64,000 nucleotides of DNA from Umbilicaria muhlenbergii (taxonomy: Eukaryota > Ascomycota > Lecanoromycetes > Umbilicariales > Umbilicariaceae). Below the pieces are notes generated by a model. The model made no database searches. It was not told where the DNA came from and was given only the letters and a program-made list of their open reading frames with translations. Positions 24,501 to 35,199 of the stretch are shown piece by piece. The translations under genes were made by a program, and so were the position numbers. Each line of letters opens with the position of its first letter. The stretch's first letter is position 1. The DNA is taken from NCBI GenBank assembly GCA_000611775.1, contig KK106982.1:4966450-5030449 (forward strand), in the 5' to 3' direction.

Positions 24501-26441
24501 CTCTGGGACGTCGTTTCGTGGCAGCAATTGTGGCAATTAAACACGTCGCATGATTGCTTATCACTGTGCTTTGCAGATGAAGATAAGCTCTTGCTGGGGG
24601 CGCTGAGGAACAATCAATTAATGATGTGGGATCTCACTACTGGTCTGCTGAAGGACTCCGCGGATTGGACGGAGGATCATGATGGCCATAGCGCACATGC
24701 CTATCGCCGTCCCATAACCGCTGCAATCTGTATAGAATTGAGTCTCCTGGCCGTTGTGTATAGGGGTCAAGACATACTCATATGGGACATTGAAGCCAAC
24801 GCTCTACATGAAACATACGGAAAAGAGACCGGAGCTCATCCAGACCCCACATTATCAAGAAGTGCCAAGGCTTTTGTGACAGGCGGCCTGGTTTTCAGTT
24901 CAGATCCTGGCGCGACTCTGCTCGCTGCCTCTTATTCGGACGGCGACCTGGTCTTGTTCGATACTTACGAAGGCACTGTTAAGGAAAGAACGCTGGCATA
25001 TGCACAGACTCTCGCCAGCTCTCCAAATGGACGCACGCTGGCCAGTGCTGATTCCACGGGTACCATACAGTTATTCAACTTTGAAACCCTTAAACTCATG
25101 TACCGTATACGCTCTGAGGAATACAGTATTAAGTCGTTGGCATTTAGTGGAGACGATTGTCGTCTGCTAGATATCAGAGGATCAGAATGCCGAGTTTGGG
25201 ACCCAACAGTTCTACTCCTTCAGGACGTTGATGACGAGAACAGCGACACAGTTTCCGTTTCTACAGCACCCCAGGAGATTAGATTGGAATCTTCGGAAGA
25301 TATGGTGTTGATCACTTCTCTGGCTCTACATGACAATGGTGAAGTCTTCTTCTGCGGCAAAACGGACGGCGCGGTCTATCTATACGAGACCAGAAGTGGA
25401 TCAGAGGTTCAAAAGCTCATCAGCCATGCGAATGGCGTCTCTATTGTGTCGCTCTTTTTCGACAATCACAGCAGCATTCTGAGCAGTGCGGACTCATCTA
25501 GCCGGGTGATGTGTCACAAATTAGTCCCTCAACAAGGAACCTGGGAAGCTGTCAAGGTTTCATTCGATCGTCGTGTCGGCGTGGCCATTGATCAAGTGCT
25601 TAGTAATAAGGAGGGAACACGATTGCTTGTATCCTCAGCCAGCAAAGACGTGCTTTATCCAATATCTTTAATCGAAAGCTTCGCTCCGACGAGTATTGAT
25701 TGGGTGGAGCATCAACCACATAGATGGGCAAATCATCCGTCAAATCAGGACCAATTGATATCTGTGACTAACGAGAGAGCGCACTTATACGAATGGAAGA
25801 CACTAGAAAAGCTCACGGCAGCTGATGGCATAGTACTGGAAAGCCAGATACTTTTGCAGCTGTCAATTCGGTCTCTAACGCCCTGTGCAGACGGCCGTTG
25901 CCTTGCCGCCGCGTTTGGCGAGTCTTCAGAAGTACACTCTAAGTCAACGAAGCTTTTATTGTGGAGCGCCTCAGATTTGTCCATGCAGTCTCACACAGCG
26001 GTGGCCGTTCCGTCGTATCAAGTTCTGGCTGATCAAGTCCAGTTCGTGATTGGAGCTTATGGGCAGAGACTAGTATTCTTACGCAGCAACGGCTGGATCT
26101 GTTCAACCGATTTGGGGATTCGTGATATCGGCCAGTATGTTCGCCACTTCTTCATTCCAGTTGACTGGCTGAGCGCCGGTGTCGAGTTGATGCTTGATGT
26201 GACTTGCAATGGAGATATCGTCTTCGTCAAGCGACACGAAGTTGCTGTGATCAAGCGCGGCCTCGACACCAGTGAGCAAGGGCCAAATACACCGGGCAAG
26301 AGACCATCGATGACAGGATTGAAAAGACCGCTGCTGAATCCAGCAAAGAGCCAAGGCTCAGAAGAAATGTTCTTGAGACCTCCACCATATGGGAAGCGTT
26401 CCTTACTGCCAGTAAGAAAGACCAAAGGGTTAGAAGAGTAG
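21544..26441 (+). CDS. NOD-like receptor: SesB-type hydrolase, NACHT, WD40 (two exons)
   Basis: Exon 1 is 21544-21936 and exon 2 is 22065-26441. The 128-bp intron runs from GTACGT to TATAG in phase 0, giving 1589 residues. Residues about 35-290 form an alpha/beta-hydrolase domain: HGLGG near 56-60, nucleophile elbow GHSMG at 138-142 (Ser140), and a likely catalytic His265 in NANHREICKF. A NACHT NTPase follows, with Walker A AKPATGKT at 364-371 (Ala in place of the first Gly) and Walker B YWVIDALDEC at 462-471. HQTARDFLL closes the helical region, and degenerate WD40-like repeats occupy about 885-1310. A basic, Pro-rich tail ends the protein. This is the fungal STAND/NLR layout, in which ligand binding by the repeats would trigger NTP-dependent oligomerisation and effector activity. 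No stops or frameshifts; the gene looks intact. The repeats are not near-identical. Confidence 0.9.
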
Positions 26442-27170
26442 AAAGGACCAGAGGATTAGCGGTCCTATTAGCCATATAACGCAGTGCTTGGGAACAAACC
26501 TCTCTTACCTAAATTGGCGTGTTGCGTCAGGTACTGACCTCTTTGCCTATGTCATGATATTGCTGTCTCGGTCTCTGAGTTGCCGACAAACTGCAATAGC
26601 ATCGCTATATCGAAGTCAACACTCGACGCGATTGACGCGGCTTTTGGTGTTGTAAGACCTATACCACCTCTTGACCATGGTTTGCTGCTCATGGGACTGT
26701 ATTACAGTCCGTGCTATCGGCAACTTGGGGTAGGATTATGAGATGCTGCCGCGCGGGTCCACCCTTAGTTTTTTGGCAAGATGTCTGATACAAGCCATTC
26801 CAGTAGGCCTGATCATCATTATAGAGATAAACTTCCGCTTTTTTAAGAGGCAAAAAGATGTGTACGTGCGCGCCAATAAGTGGCTGCGATTGACCTATTG
26901 CCATGGGTTGATGGTGAAACGCCCATTCCATCGCAATCCCGCCGACACCTACGTCCCTGTTATCAAGAGTGGACAATATTTTGATGGCGAGTGTTAAGTG
27001 GATAGCATGCGTTACCTTATGGATGATTTCTTTAGTGGTTGTGACTGCATAGACCTGGTGCAGGAGCGAGAATAATATTCCGTGATGAAGTGCATGTAAG
27101 TGCATGTCTACCGCTCTGACGGCCCACTGCATAAAGCTCCAGTTATAGATGTTATATAATAATAATGTCA
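26442..27170. other. Downstream flank of the NLR gene with unrecognised open frames
   Basis: Normal base composition continues to about 27170. A minus-strand frame of 160 codons (27171-26689) and plus-strand frames of 67 codons (26538-26741, containing DHGLLLMGLYYSPCYRQLG) and 84 codons (26743-26997) are open. They overlap one another and match no family I recognise. They may be a decayed gene, an unannotated small gene or the 3' UTR. Confidence 0.3.
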
Positions 27171-28064
27171 AATAGCTGTTTGCATAGCAATGAAAATAAG
27201 TGCAGCACTCTCAGAACAAAATGTTTGAGCATAACTTAATTATAAAATCATGTCAGTGTTAAATATAACATCTAGTACTCATATGACTCAGAGCAGAATT
27301 AATATATTATTATTCACAGAACTCATTAAGCTGATCTTGTATAATTCTTAACAAAGTTTTTATAATATATAAAGTTTGCAGATTACATCATAATATATTA
27401 TATTTACTCTGCTGAGAACACTTAAATATTCTTATCATTTATTTATTTACTTTATTTAATTAATTATAAGCTTAAAAGTGTAATTATTTAATATATAATA
27501 ATTATATAACCTTTTATTTACTTCTTTATATAGAAAAAGTCTATGTAACTATTTATACTTAAATTATCTCATACAGTAATATTTAATAAGTATATTAAAG
27601 AGAAAAACTAAGAGAAGTTTAAAAAAATTATAAATTAATATTATTAATTTTAAGAGAACAAGATTATTAAAATATTATCATTAAAGTTTATATAATATAA
27701 GTAATAATAGCATAGTAAAATTCTTTTAAAAAGAAAAAAATAATAAATTTTAAAAGTTATAAATAAAAAATTAAACAATATAATATACAAAAATATTAAA
27801 GATATTAATATTTTATCTGAGATATAAAACTTATTTAAGATAATATATATTTTAATGATTTAAACAGTGTTATATTTAGAAATTATAATTTTATTAACTC
27901 ACTTATTAATTTTTAAAACAGCTAAACATAATATATTAATTATTAAAAATTTAAAAAAGTTAATAACTTAATTAAAAAAATTCAAGTTATTATTAAATTC
28001 AAGTAAAAGATTTAATTAAATATTACTTTAATTATTATTTTTAAAGATTTTTCAGTGAAGTATA
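27171..28064. other. AT-rich spacer right of the gene island
   Basis: Extremely AT-rich, with stops in all frames and no LTR or domain recognised. It resembles 18817-19440 and 45796-46324. Confidence 0.6.
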
Positions 28065-28069
28065 ATATT

Positions 28070-28266
28070 TAATAAATATACTAGATAAATAAAAGGTATC
28101 TAAGCATATGATAAATGTTGTTGCAACTCATATGTGAGTAAGTGATGCAAACTCTGCATGTTATGTGACCTCATCAGTCATCATTAATGACAGCTTATTA
28201 AGCTGTTTTATGTTTTACACTTGAGCCTTAAAGTTTTATGCTTGAGCTTTAAATGCATATTTAACA
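28070..28266 (-). repeat. Copia 3' LTR
   Basis: Read on the minus strand it starts TGTTAAATATGC. It shares with 45595-45790 a long colinear stretch including CTCTGCATGTTATGTGACCT. A purine-rich tract (GCAGAGGAAG on the minus strand) adjoins it at 28267-28276. Confidence 0.75.
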
Positions 28267-28779
28267 CTTCCTCTGCAGCTAACCTCAAGCTGCTCTTTAA
28301 TTCATAGTCATAAACATAGAGTAATTATTTTTCATGAATCATGTTAATGAATAAGAGTAATCATGTTTTCTGTGAATCATGTTAATGAATAATGAGGGGT
28401 AAGGACTTTATCTTGACATTTATACATCATCAACTTTTCCTTCTTAATCATACAATAATCATGACTGATGATGTCAGTGTTATCTCTTCAAGGGTCTTTA
28501 CTCTGATTATCATGATTAGTAAGTGTTTTTGTTGTTGTCACTTCTTGACTGATCTGTGATTTAGTTGAATCAGATCAATGAACAGTTATTATTAACATTC
28601 TTCTTCTCTTGACCTGAATTCTGATCACTGATCACTCAACTGATTAATGTGATTCAAGACTCATTCATCTCACCTGAACAGGTTGTTTAAGCGTGAGTGA
28701 TCTCAATATCACTCATTCACAGGAGGTGCAGGCGCTCTTTATTTAAATTTACTTCACTCTTATTTTGATTTTTTTCATT

Positions 28780-28875
28780 TCAATGTTTTCACTTTTGATT
28801 TTTTTGCTTTCAATGTTTTCACTTTTGATGTTTTCACTTTTGATGTTTTCACTTTCAATGTTTTCACTTTCAACT
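28780..28875. repeat. 15-bp minisatellite (GTTTTCACTTTTGAT)
   Basis: About six imperfect copies, with TTTTGAT alternating with TTTCAAT. On the minus strand it encodes the repeated pentapeptide KVKTL/KVKTS. Confidence 0.85.
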
Positions 28876-29510
28876 GACGTGTTGACAGAGTTATGAACAT
28901 TAAGCATGATCTCTTTGCATCTGTTGTACTTATAAAAAAACTGAAGAGCCTTCTGACCTGATCTTTTAATTCTGCATCACTTGACGTGAGATCAGTCAGA
29001 GTGCATGCAGAGATTACCTTTTTAAGCATGTTGCAATTAAGTGTTCCTTCTGTAGGTTTTGTATGAATTCAGGCGTCACAATTGAGTGTTATTAACATTA
29101 TTAAATTCATTGCATTCAGTGAATCTTGCTTTTTTAATTAAGTTTATTTCTTCTTCTTCTTCTTCTCCTTCTCCTCCTGCTTCACTTGATGATTGTTGAG
29201 GCACTAGAGCCTCTGTTCATGTCAACATGAATGACACACTGATGCCAGGTGAGCACTTGATATTGCAGAGAAATCATGAGTTGAGGAGCTGCTTATGAAG
29301 AAGCTTTGAGCAGAGCTGTTCTGAGCAGAAAAGTCACTCCCTCACTCATCAGCTTTTAATAAATGACAGGTCTCACTCTTCTACTCATCAGCCTTCAGAT
29401 GATAAAATTAAGAAGTCTGCTCATTAATTTGAAGAGAATGATGAGGTCATGTCTTCTGAGTGAAACTCTGTAAATAAGTAGATAGTTGCTTTCTGCGTTC
29501 AGCATTTTGA

Positions 29511-29605
29511 TGTTCAGTGTTTGAGTGTTCAGTGTTTGAGTGTTCAGTGTTTGAGTGTTCAGTGTTTGAGTGTTCAGTGTTTGAGCGTTCAGTATTTAGC
29601 GTTCA
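29511..29605. repeat. 15-bp minisatellite (GTTCAGTGTTTGAGT)
   Basis: About six tandem copies, five of them almost perfect, decaying to GTTCAGTATTTAGC at the right end. Confidence 0.9.
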
Positions 29606-29690
29606 TTATCAGTGATTATTTGTAGACATGAGCGGCCTCATTATGATGATACTAAATGTATTACTGTGAAGGGGTTTTTCCTTGTTTAAC

Positions 29691-31300
29691 ATTCTCCCTC
29701 AAAGTTTCAGCAAGTCATATAAGCTTTAACTGCTGATGATGACCCCTGAATGTGTCTTTTGTCAACATCTTTGTTAGTTCATCAGTCAACATTTCTCTTA
29801 TAAGCACTCAATCAACAATTAGCTTCTTGTCATCAATCATGTTTCAAATGTAGTGATGTTACACATCAATGTGTTTGATACAACTGTGCTGCTCTGAGTT
29901 TTGCACAAGCTTTATGCTCAACTCATTGTCTCTCAGCAGTGTGATATTGAGGGTTGCTTGATTGAGGCTTAACTCATTAATAAATCTCTGCATTCAGACA
30001 CCCTGCCTCACATCATGCTTTAACATGATATACTCTGCCTCAGTGATTAATGTTGACACAGTGTGTTGCTTCTTTGACATTCATGCAACAACATCACTGT
30101 TTAGCATAAACACATATCTCATAATTGACTTTCAGTTCATGATGTCTTCAGTGTAGTTGCTGTCTAAATAGCTGTATGATATCATGATGAATTAATTCAT
30201 ATGAATATTTTCTTTAACTCTGAACATTAAATCAAAGCTTGTAGTGCCTTTCAAGTATCACATAATTCACTTGGCCACCTTAATGTGTTCAGCTTAAGAA
30301 TTAATGATGTTTTAACTAAGACATCCTACTGTGAAAGTGATATCAAGGCATGTGTTACAAGCAATATACATCAGCTTTCTGATGATTTATTGTAAATTCT
30401 TTTAACTGACTTCATCTGAGTCTTCTGATTCATTTAATGTAATGAATGATCCTGATTTCATTGATACTTTAACAGGTGAACAGTCTTGCATCTTTTCTTC
30501 TTGAAGAATCTCTTCAACATATGAAGCTTGATCAAGAGTCAGAGTACTCTTATGCTGATCTTTAATGATTTTAAGATCAATAATAACTCTCGCTTCTTCA
30601 AGGTCTGACATCTTAAATACTTCATTGAGAACAGCCTTCATACAACTGACTTCCTGCATTATCTGACTTGTGATAAGAAGGTTGTTCACATAAACACTGA
30701 TAATGATGACAGTTTCATGAATCTTTTTAATCAGTATGCTCAGGTTCACATTCATGACCTGAAAACCTTCAGTCTTCATAAGATCAGTTAACTTCTTATG
30801 TTAAAGTCTCACTGATTACTTCAGCCTGTATAGTTCTTTCATAATTCAGCAAGCCATCTTATCAGGGTCTTTGACAGTCACACTCTTTGAAATGCACATA
30901 TAAATATTCTCTCTCTCATGATTCAATTCTTCTGATAAGTAAACCGCTTTGACATTCATCTGATGAAGTTTCAAGTTATATGAAGCTATCAAGGCTAAAA
31001 ACATTCTTAATGACTCTTTATGAACAGTCAGGGCAAACATTTCTTGATAATTCACTTCATAAATTTGTGAAAATCCCTGAGTCATAAGTTTAACTTTAAA
31101 CCTTGATACTCTTCCCTTCTCATCATACTTGATTTTAAAAACTCACTTGCACTCAACAGGCTTTCTGCTCTGCAGCAATGATTCAATGACTTAAACTGTG
31201 TATGACCTTAAGTTTGTTAATTCATTTTTAATGATCTCTCATCACTGCCTTCTGAATGTCAGGTCATTCACAGCTGCTTTATATGAATGTGATTCCTCAA
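29691..31300 (-). pseudogene. Copia reverse transcriptase and RNase H, broken
   Basis: The RT start at 31085-30846 reads MTQGFSQIYEVNYQEMF and LHQMNVKAVYL, typical of copia RT. The segment 30779-30402 has the catalytic box as YVNNLL instead of YVDDLL, followed by FKMSDLEEA and TLTLDQASYVEEIL. RNase H follows at about 30370-29691 (TEAEYI, ending in MLTDELTK). The loss of both catalytic Asp residues and many stops make it inactive. Confidence 0.85.
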
Positions 31301-32791
31301 TTCATGCTGATTGATTACTCTTATCATGGCTTTCACTCTCAGCTTCATGAACATTTTCATTCTTAATAATACATTGATCTCTTCTGCTCTGACTCTTGAT
31401 GATTGATCTTCTCTTGCTTTAACTTTTAACAGTTGATCTTCCCTTGCCCTGACCCTTGACAGTATGTATAAGCCTCAGAGCATTGACTGCAGCCTTTTTT
31501 TTCAACTTCACTGACATTCATTCTGTCTCAGGTGTCTCAGCTACATCTTTTTCACTTAAAGATGCAACTTCATCTGCACTTGCTTCATATGTAGCTCACT
31601 TGTTACAGCTTGCCCTGATACTTAGCTTTATGAAAGCAGATTAATTTAGTGCAGCAGGCAGCTCAGCTGCCTCAGCACTCACCTTTAATGAGCATTCATC
31701 ACTTATCACTATAGTTTCAGACGCAGTGAAATTATCAGAGGTAAAGAAATCAACTGACTGTGTCTTAATTAATCTTCTTTCAAAAATATCAGTTGATAAA
31801 GAGTTCATGAGATGTTTTTTTTTTCATAAAGATGATGCTGACATGTTCTCTTTAACCTCTTTAAATGAATTTGAATCTTGATCATGATTCATATGATTTT
31901 GTTAAGCTTCATCAATGTTGATATTCACAACTAATTTGTGTGAGTGACTATGTTTACATGATGCATCAAGTGATTACCTGTCCTGTAATCTTGTCTGTGT
32001 AAGCATGAGCAAAGGTATTTCTATAAGGTTGAACCCCCTGCTGAACTCATCAATAGTATATGCAGAGATGAGGTGTATAGAATTAATCTTCATGCTTCAC
32101 ACTTTGATTTGCTTATTAATTTTGATGTACTTGACAAAAATTCCTTTTCAGGTTCAGTTTAGATCTGACTTAACTCATCATTCAGCTGGTATGTGTACAT
32201 ATGAAAGTGAATCAAATATCTGAACATGCTTAAGATTTGATTATTATTCAGTTCAGGCTTCCTCTGAAGTTATAGTTTTAGCATGAGTTGATAGCTGGTT
32301 TTTAAGATAGTTCACAGTATTCATGACTTCAGCTCAGAACTTATTAAGCAGTTTGATGTTCAGTAACATGAAGTCCTTCATCATATGAATAATTCATCAG
32401 CATCATTCAGTTACTGAATTATGCTCTGAAGTGTACAGAGCAGAAAACTCAAGAGTAGTCTCATGATCAGTAATATAAATGATCATTGCTTAACTTACAA
32501 ATTCTCCTCCCTCATCAACATGTAGATGTGTCATCTTAACATCAGTTTTATTCTCTGTCTGTTGTAATCAGACCTTCATCTTATCAAAGTATTAATCTTT
32601 TGTTCACAGGAACAAAACTCATGGCTTTTTTATAAAATTATTAATCAGTATCTCTGCATATAAACTGTCTTCAAATGATGATGAATCATGCAGCCCTTAA
32701 AGGTCAGAGTGAATTTGTTCAAGCTTGCATGTGATGAGCTACATTAATTCATGTTGAATAATTCAGGTCTGTTTGCTGATGACATAAGACT
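31301..32791 (-). pseudogene. Copia integrase, broken
   Basis: Minus-strand fragments include LEQIHSDL-stop-G near 32700, the start of the copia integrase core, followed by core and linker remnants down to RT. It is separated from the pre-integrase segment by the foldback element. Here the Trp after HSDL has become TAA. Confidence 0.65.
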
Positions 32792-33750
32792 CACACATTC
32801 ACAATTTGGCAGCCCGCTCAAAAATAAGATTTTAGTTAATAGTACTTTATGCGCTCAGAGTACTCTCTGAGCAGTAAATGAGCTCATACAAATTTTACAC
32901 TTTAAATAACTATTATACCTTCATGAATAATAAAAAACTTTTTATTGAAAAGTTTTAAATCTCTTTATTCTGTACACTTTACAAACTAAAGATTTCTTCA
33001 TAAGTTTTAATTTGCAATGGTTATGAATTAAAAAACTTTTAACTAATTATAAATATATTAGCATATTGAATAACTATTGCGCTTTTATACTTATAATATA
33101 ACTTTCAGTTTATAAGTTGTAGAGAATAAGCTGTTTAAGAGTTTTCTTATACAAAGTTTCTTTTTATGTGTTGTTGTTGTTGAGTTATTCAAAAAGACAT
33201 TAAAAGTCTGTTTATTAATGTTGTGATTTTCATCACTGAAAGTTTGAATTCAATGTAACTTTTTAACAACAACAGTTATAAAAAAACTTTAAGTTATAAA
33301 ACTGTTTAATAGCTTCTTCTACAACTTATAAACTGAAAGTTATATCATAAGTATAAAAGCGCAATAGTTATTCAAAGTATGTGACTTTTTTTGAAAGATT
33401 TTTCGCTATTAAAAACTTGAATTAAATATAACTTAACAACAACAGCAGTTATGAAGAAACTTTTAACTTAATATTAATAAAGAATAATTGCAGAAAAGTG
33501 AATTTTAGCAAAAGTTTACTTATTATAAGTTTTACTGTTATTATAACACTGTGTGTGTACTTGTTTAAACAATTGTTTTAATAATTGTTTTTTTATCACA
33601 AAATTTTAATGTTCTGCTCAAGATTTAAGGTTGAGCTCAAAGAACTAAGAAGGTGCTAAGAGCAGCTGTTAAATAAAACATGAGATCAGAAGCTCAGAGC
33701 GCTCAAAGTGTTAAAAATTAATTCAGAGTTAACTTGCTAAATTGCTGATG
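32792..33750. mobile_element. Foldback/MITE-like repeat, copy 1
   Basis: About 0.96 kb shared with 58987-60111 and inserted inside the copia pol. Outer ends carry weak inverted repeats (CAATTTGGCA on the left, and GCAATTTAGCA as the complement of the right). Inside, arms at about 33066-33126 and 33317-33377 are inverted copies of each other and enclose roughly 190 bp. No transposase frame is present. The central segment is in the opposite orientation to copy 2. Confidence 0.75.
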
Positions 33751-35188
33751 CACACTGCTTGTTGTGAGTCATATGAAGGGGCTGAAGTTGTATGTTCATT
33801 TGAATTGTCATTATCTGAATCATCATCACTTCACAAGATTTCACTGTTATCTTGTGCTGTGATGTTCATTTCAGTGATGATTCAGCTTGCATGTCTGACT
33901 TGTATGATTCTTGAATGAGTTAATCACTGATGTCATAACTGCAGTTCCTTGGTTGATGCGCATAAGAAACTGTGCCGGCCTCAAACAGTCATCATCATGT
34001 TGTTGACAATATTCAAAATATATAAGTTGCTGATTTACTGTGCATTGATTATCATGTTCTCTTTCTTCTTGAAAGTCATTTTGATATTCTCATCATGATA
34101 AGTGATGCTGCTTTGCTGAAGTTGTTTTAATAATATTAAATTCAACATCACCTGTGAAATAAAGGCTACATCTTTGATCCTGATAATTTCAGTCTTCATA
34201 TGAATCTTAATGACTTCTTTCTCAACAGCTGACATCATGTCTTCACTCATGATCTTAAATTTCTTATTGTATGATTTCATATTAAGGAATAAGTATCACT
34301 GGTTTATGATATGCTCTGAAGCTCTGAAATTAATGTATCAGTCATATGATTTGCTTCTGATGCTTGCAATCATATTCACTTATCCTTCATCAAGTGTGAA
34401 TGACTCTGCATCATTATCTTCACTGTTGTACTCCCTCATTCTTTATACTCAGTGCTTTGATTTTCACCTGGTATCATAACTAACAGTGTTACGTCATTTT
34501 GTAGAATCATTCATATGAACATTATTAAAATGAGATCTTGTGCAGTCTCTCATTATGTGTTTTGACCTTCTGCAGTTGTAATATTCTCTTTTTTTCATTC
34601 CTCATTCTGTTCATCCTGTTCTTCATATGATTAAGGTTGAGCTCAGTATAAGGTCAACTTCATGATTCACTTTGATTCATACTTCTTCAGAGGTCAGAAT
34701 TTGTTGAGCATCAGTCATAGTTGTTTTCTTTTAATTAAGTATATGATTCTTCCTTGAGTCATACTCCTCTGATAGGCTTTCAAGTAAAGTAATTAAGATG
34801 ATATCTTCTTACACATCTCATTCAGTGATGACAGCAGCCTTGATCTTCTTTATCATGCTTGTTATATTCATGATTCACATGTTAATTGAATTTTCATGTC
34901 CTTGAGCCTTTGTTATGAAGGGGTATAACAACAAAGAGTGTAATTCAACATACATCACACCCTGCTCAACTTGCATGCAAACAGTCTTCAAAATACCTTA
35001 AATTTCAGATGAGTTGTCTGTGTTTTTCATGTTCTTGAACAGGTCATCATTTATTCCTCTCTTAATGATCTCAACTGCTTCAGTGATATTTCAGTTGAAA
35101 TTAATAATTGCTGCTGCCGTGGTTCTGATCATATGAACATTAATAATTATATCTCAATACTTCTTCTTCTTAAAATTCAGTGTTGTCA
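33751..35188 (-). pseudogene. Copia gag and pre-integrase region, broken
   Basis: The frame begins at an ATG near 35188 (MTTLNFKKKKYWD). It continues through a zinc knuckle near 34550 whose first Cys has become Tyr (YYNCRRSKHIMRDC), then a pre-integrase segment at 34280-34035 (LLKQLQQSSITYHDENI). Stops are mostly TGA. The gypsy derivative at 35200 inserted just upstream of the start codon. Confidence 0.75.
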
Positions 35189-35199
35189 TGTTAAATCAT

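Larger units (their letters stand above)
28267..29690 (-). other. Copia 3' region beyond RNase H, function unknown
   Basis: 1.4 kb between the end of RNase H and the 3' LTR. It holds two 15-bp minisatellites, a polypyrimidine stretch at about 29150-29180, and one minus-strand open frame of 84 codons (29029-28775) ending in five-residue KVKT(L/S) repeats. A second polypurine tract followed by TGTTAAAC lies at its right end (29691-29680), as if an LTR once began there. It may be captured sequence, part of a longer LTR, or another insertion. Confidence 0.4.

Noticed and set aside
22071-26441. NLR protein starting at position 22071
   Set aside because: That position is a TTG inside exon 2. The hydrolase oxyanion motif HGLGG lies in an upstream exon joined by a phase-0 intron.
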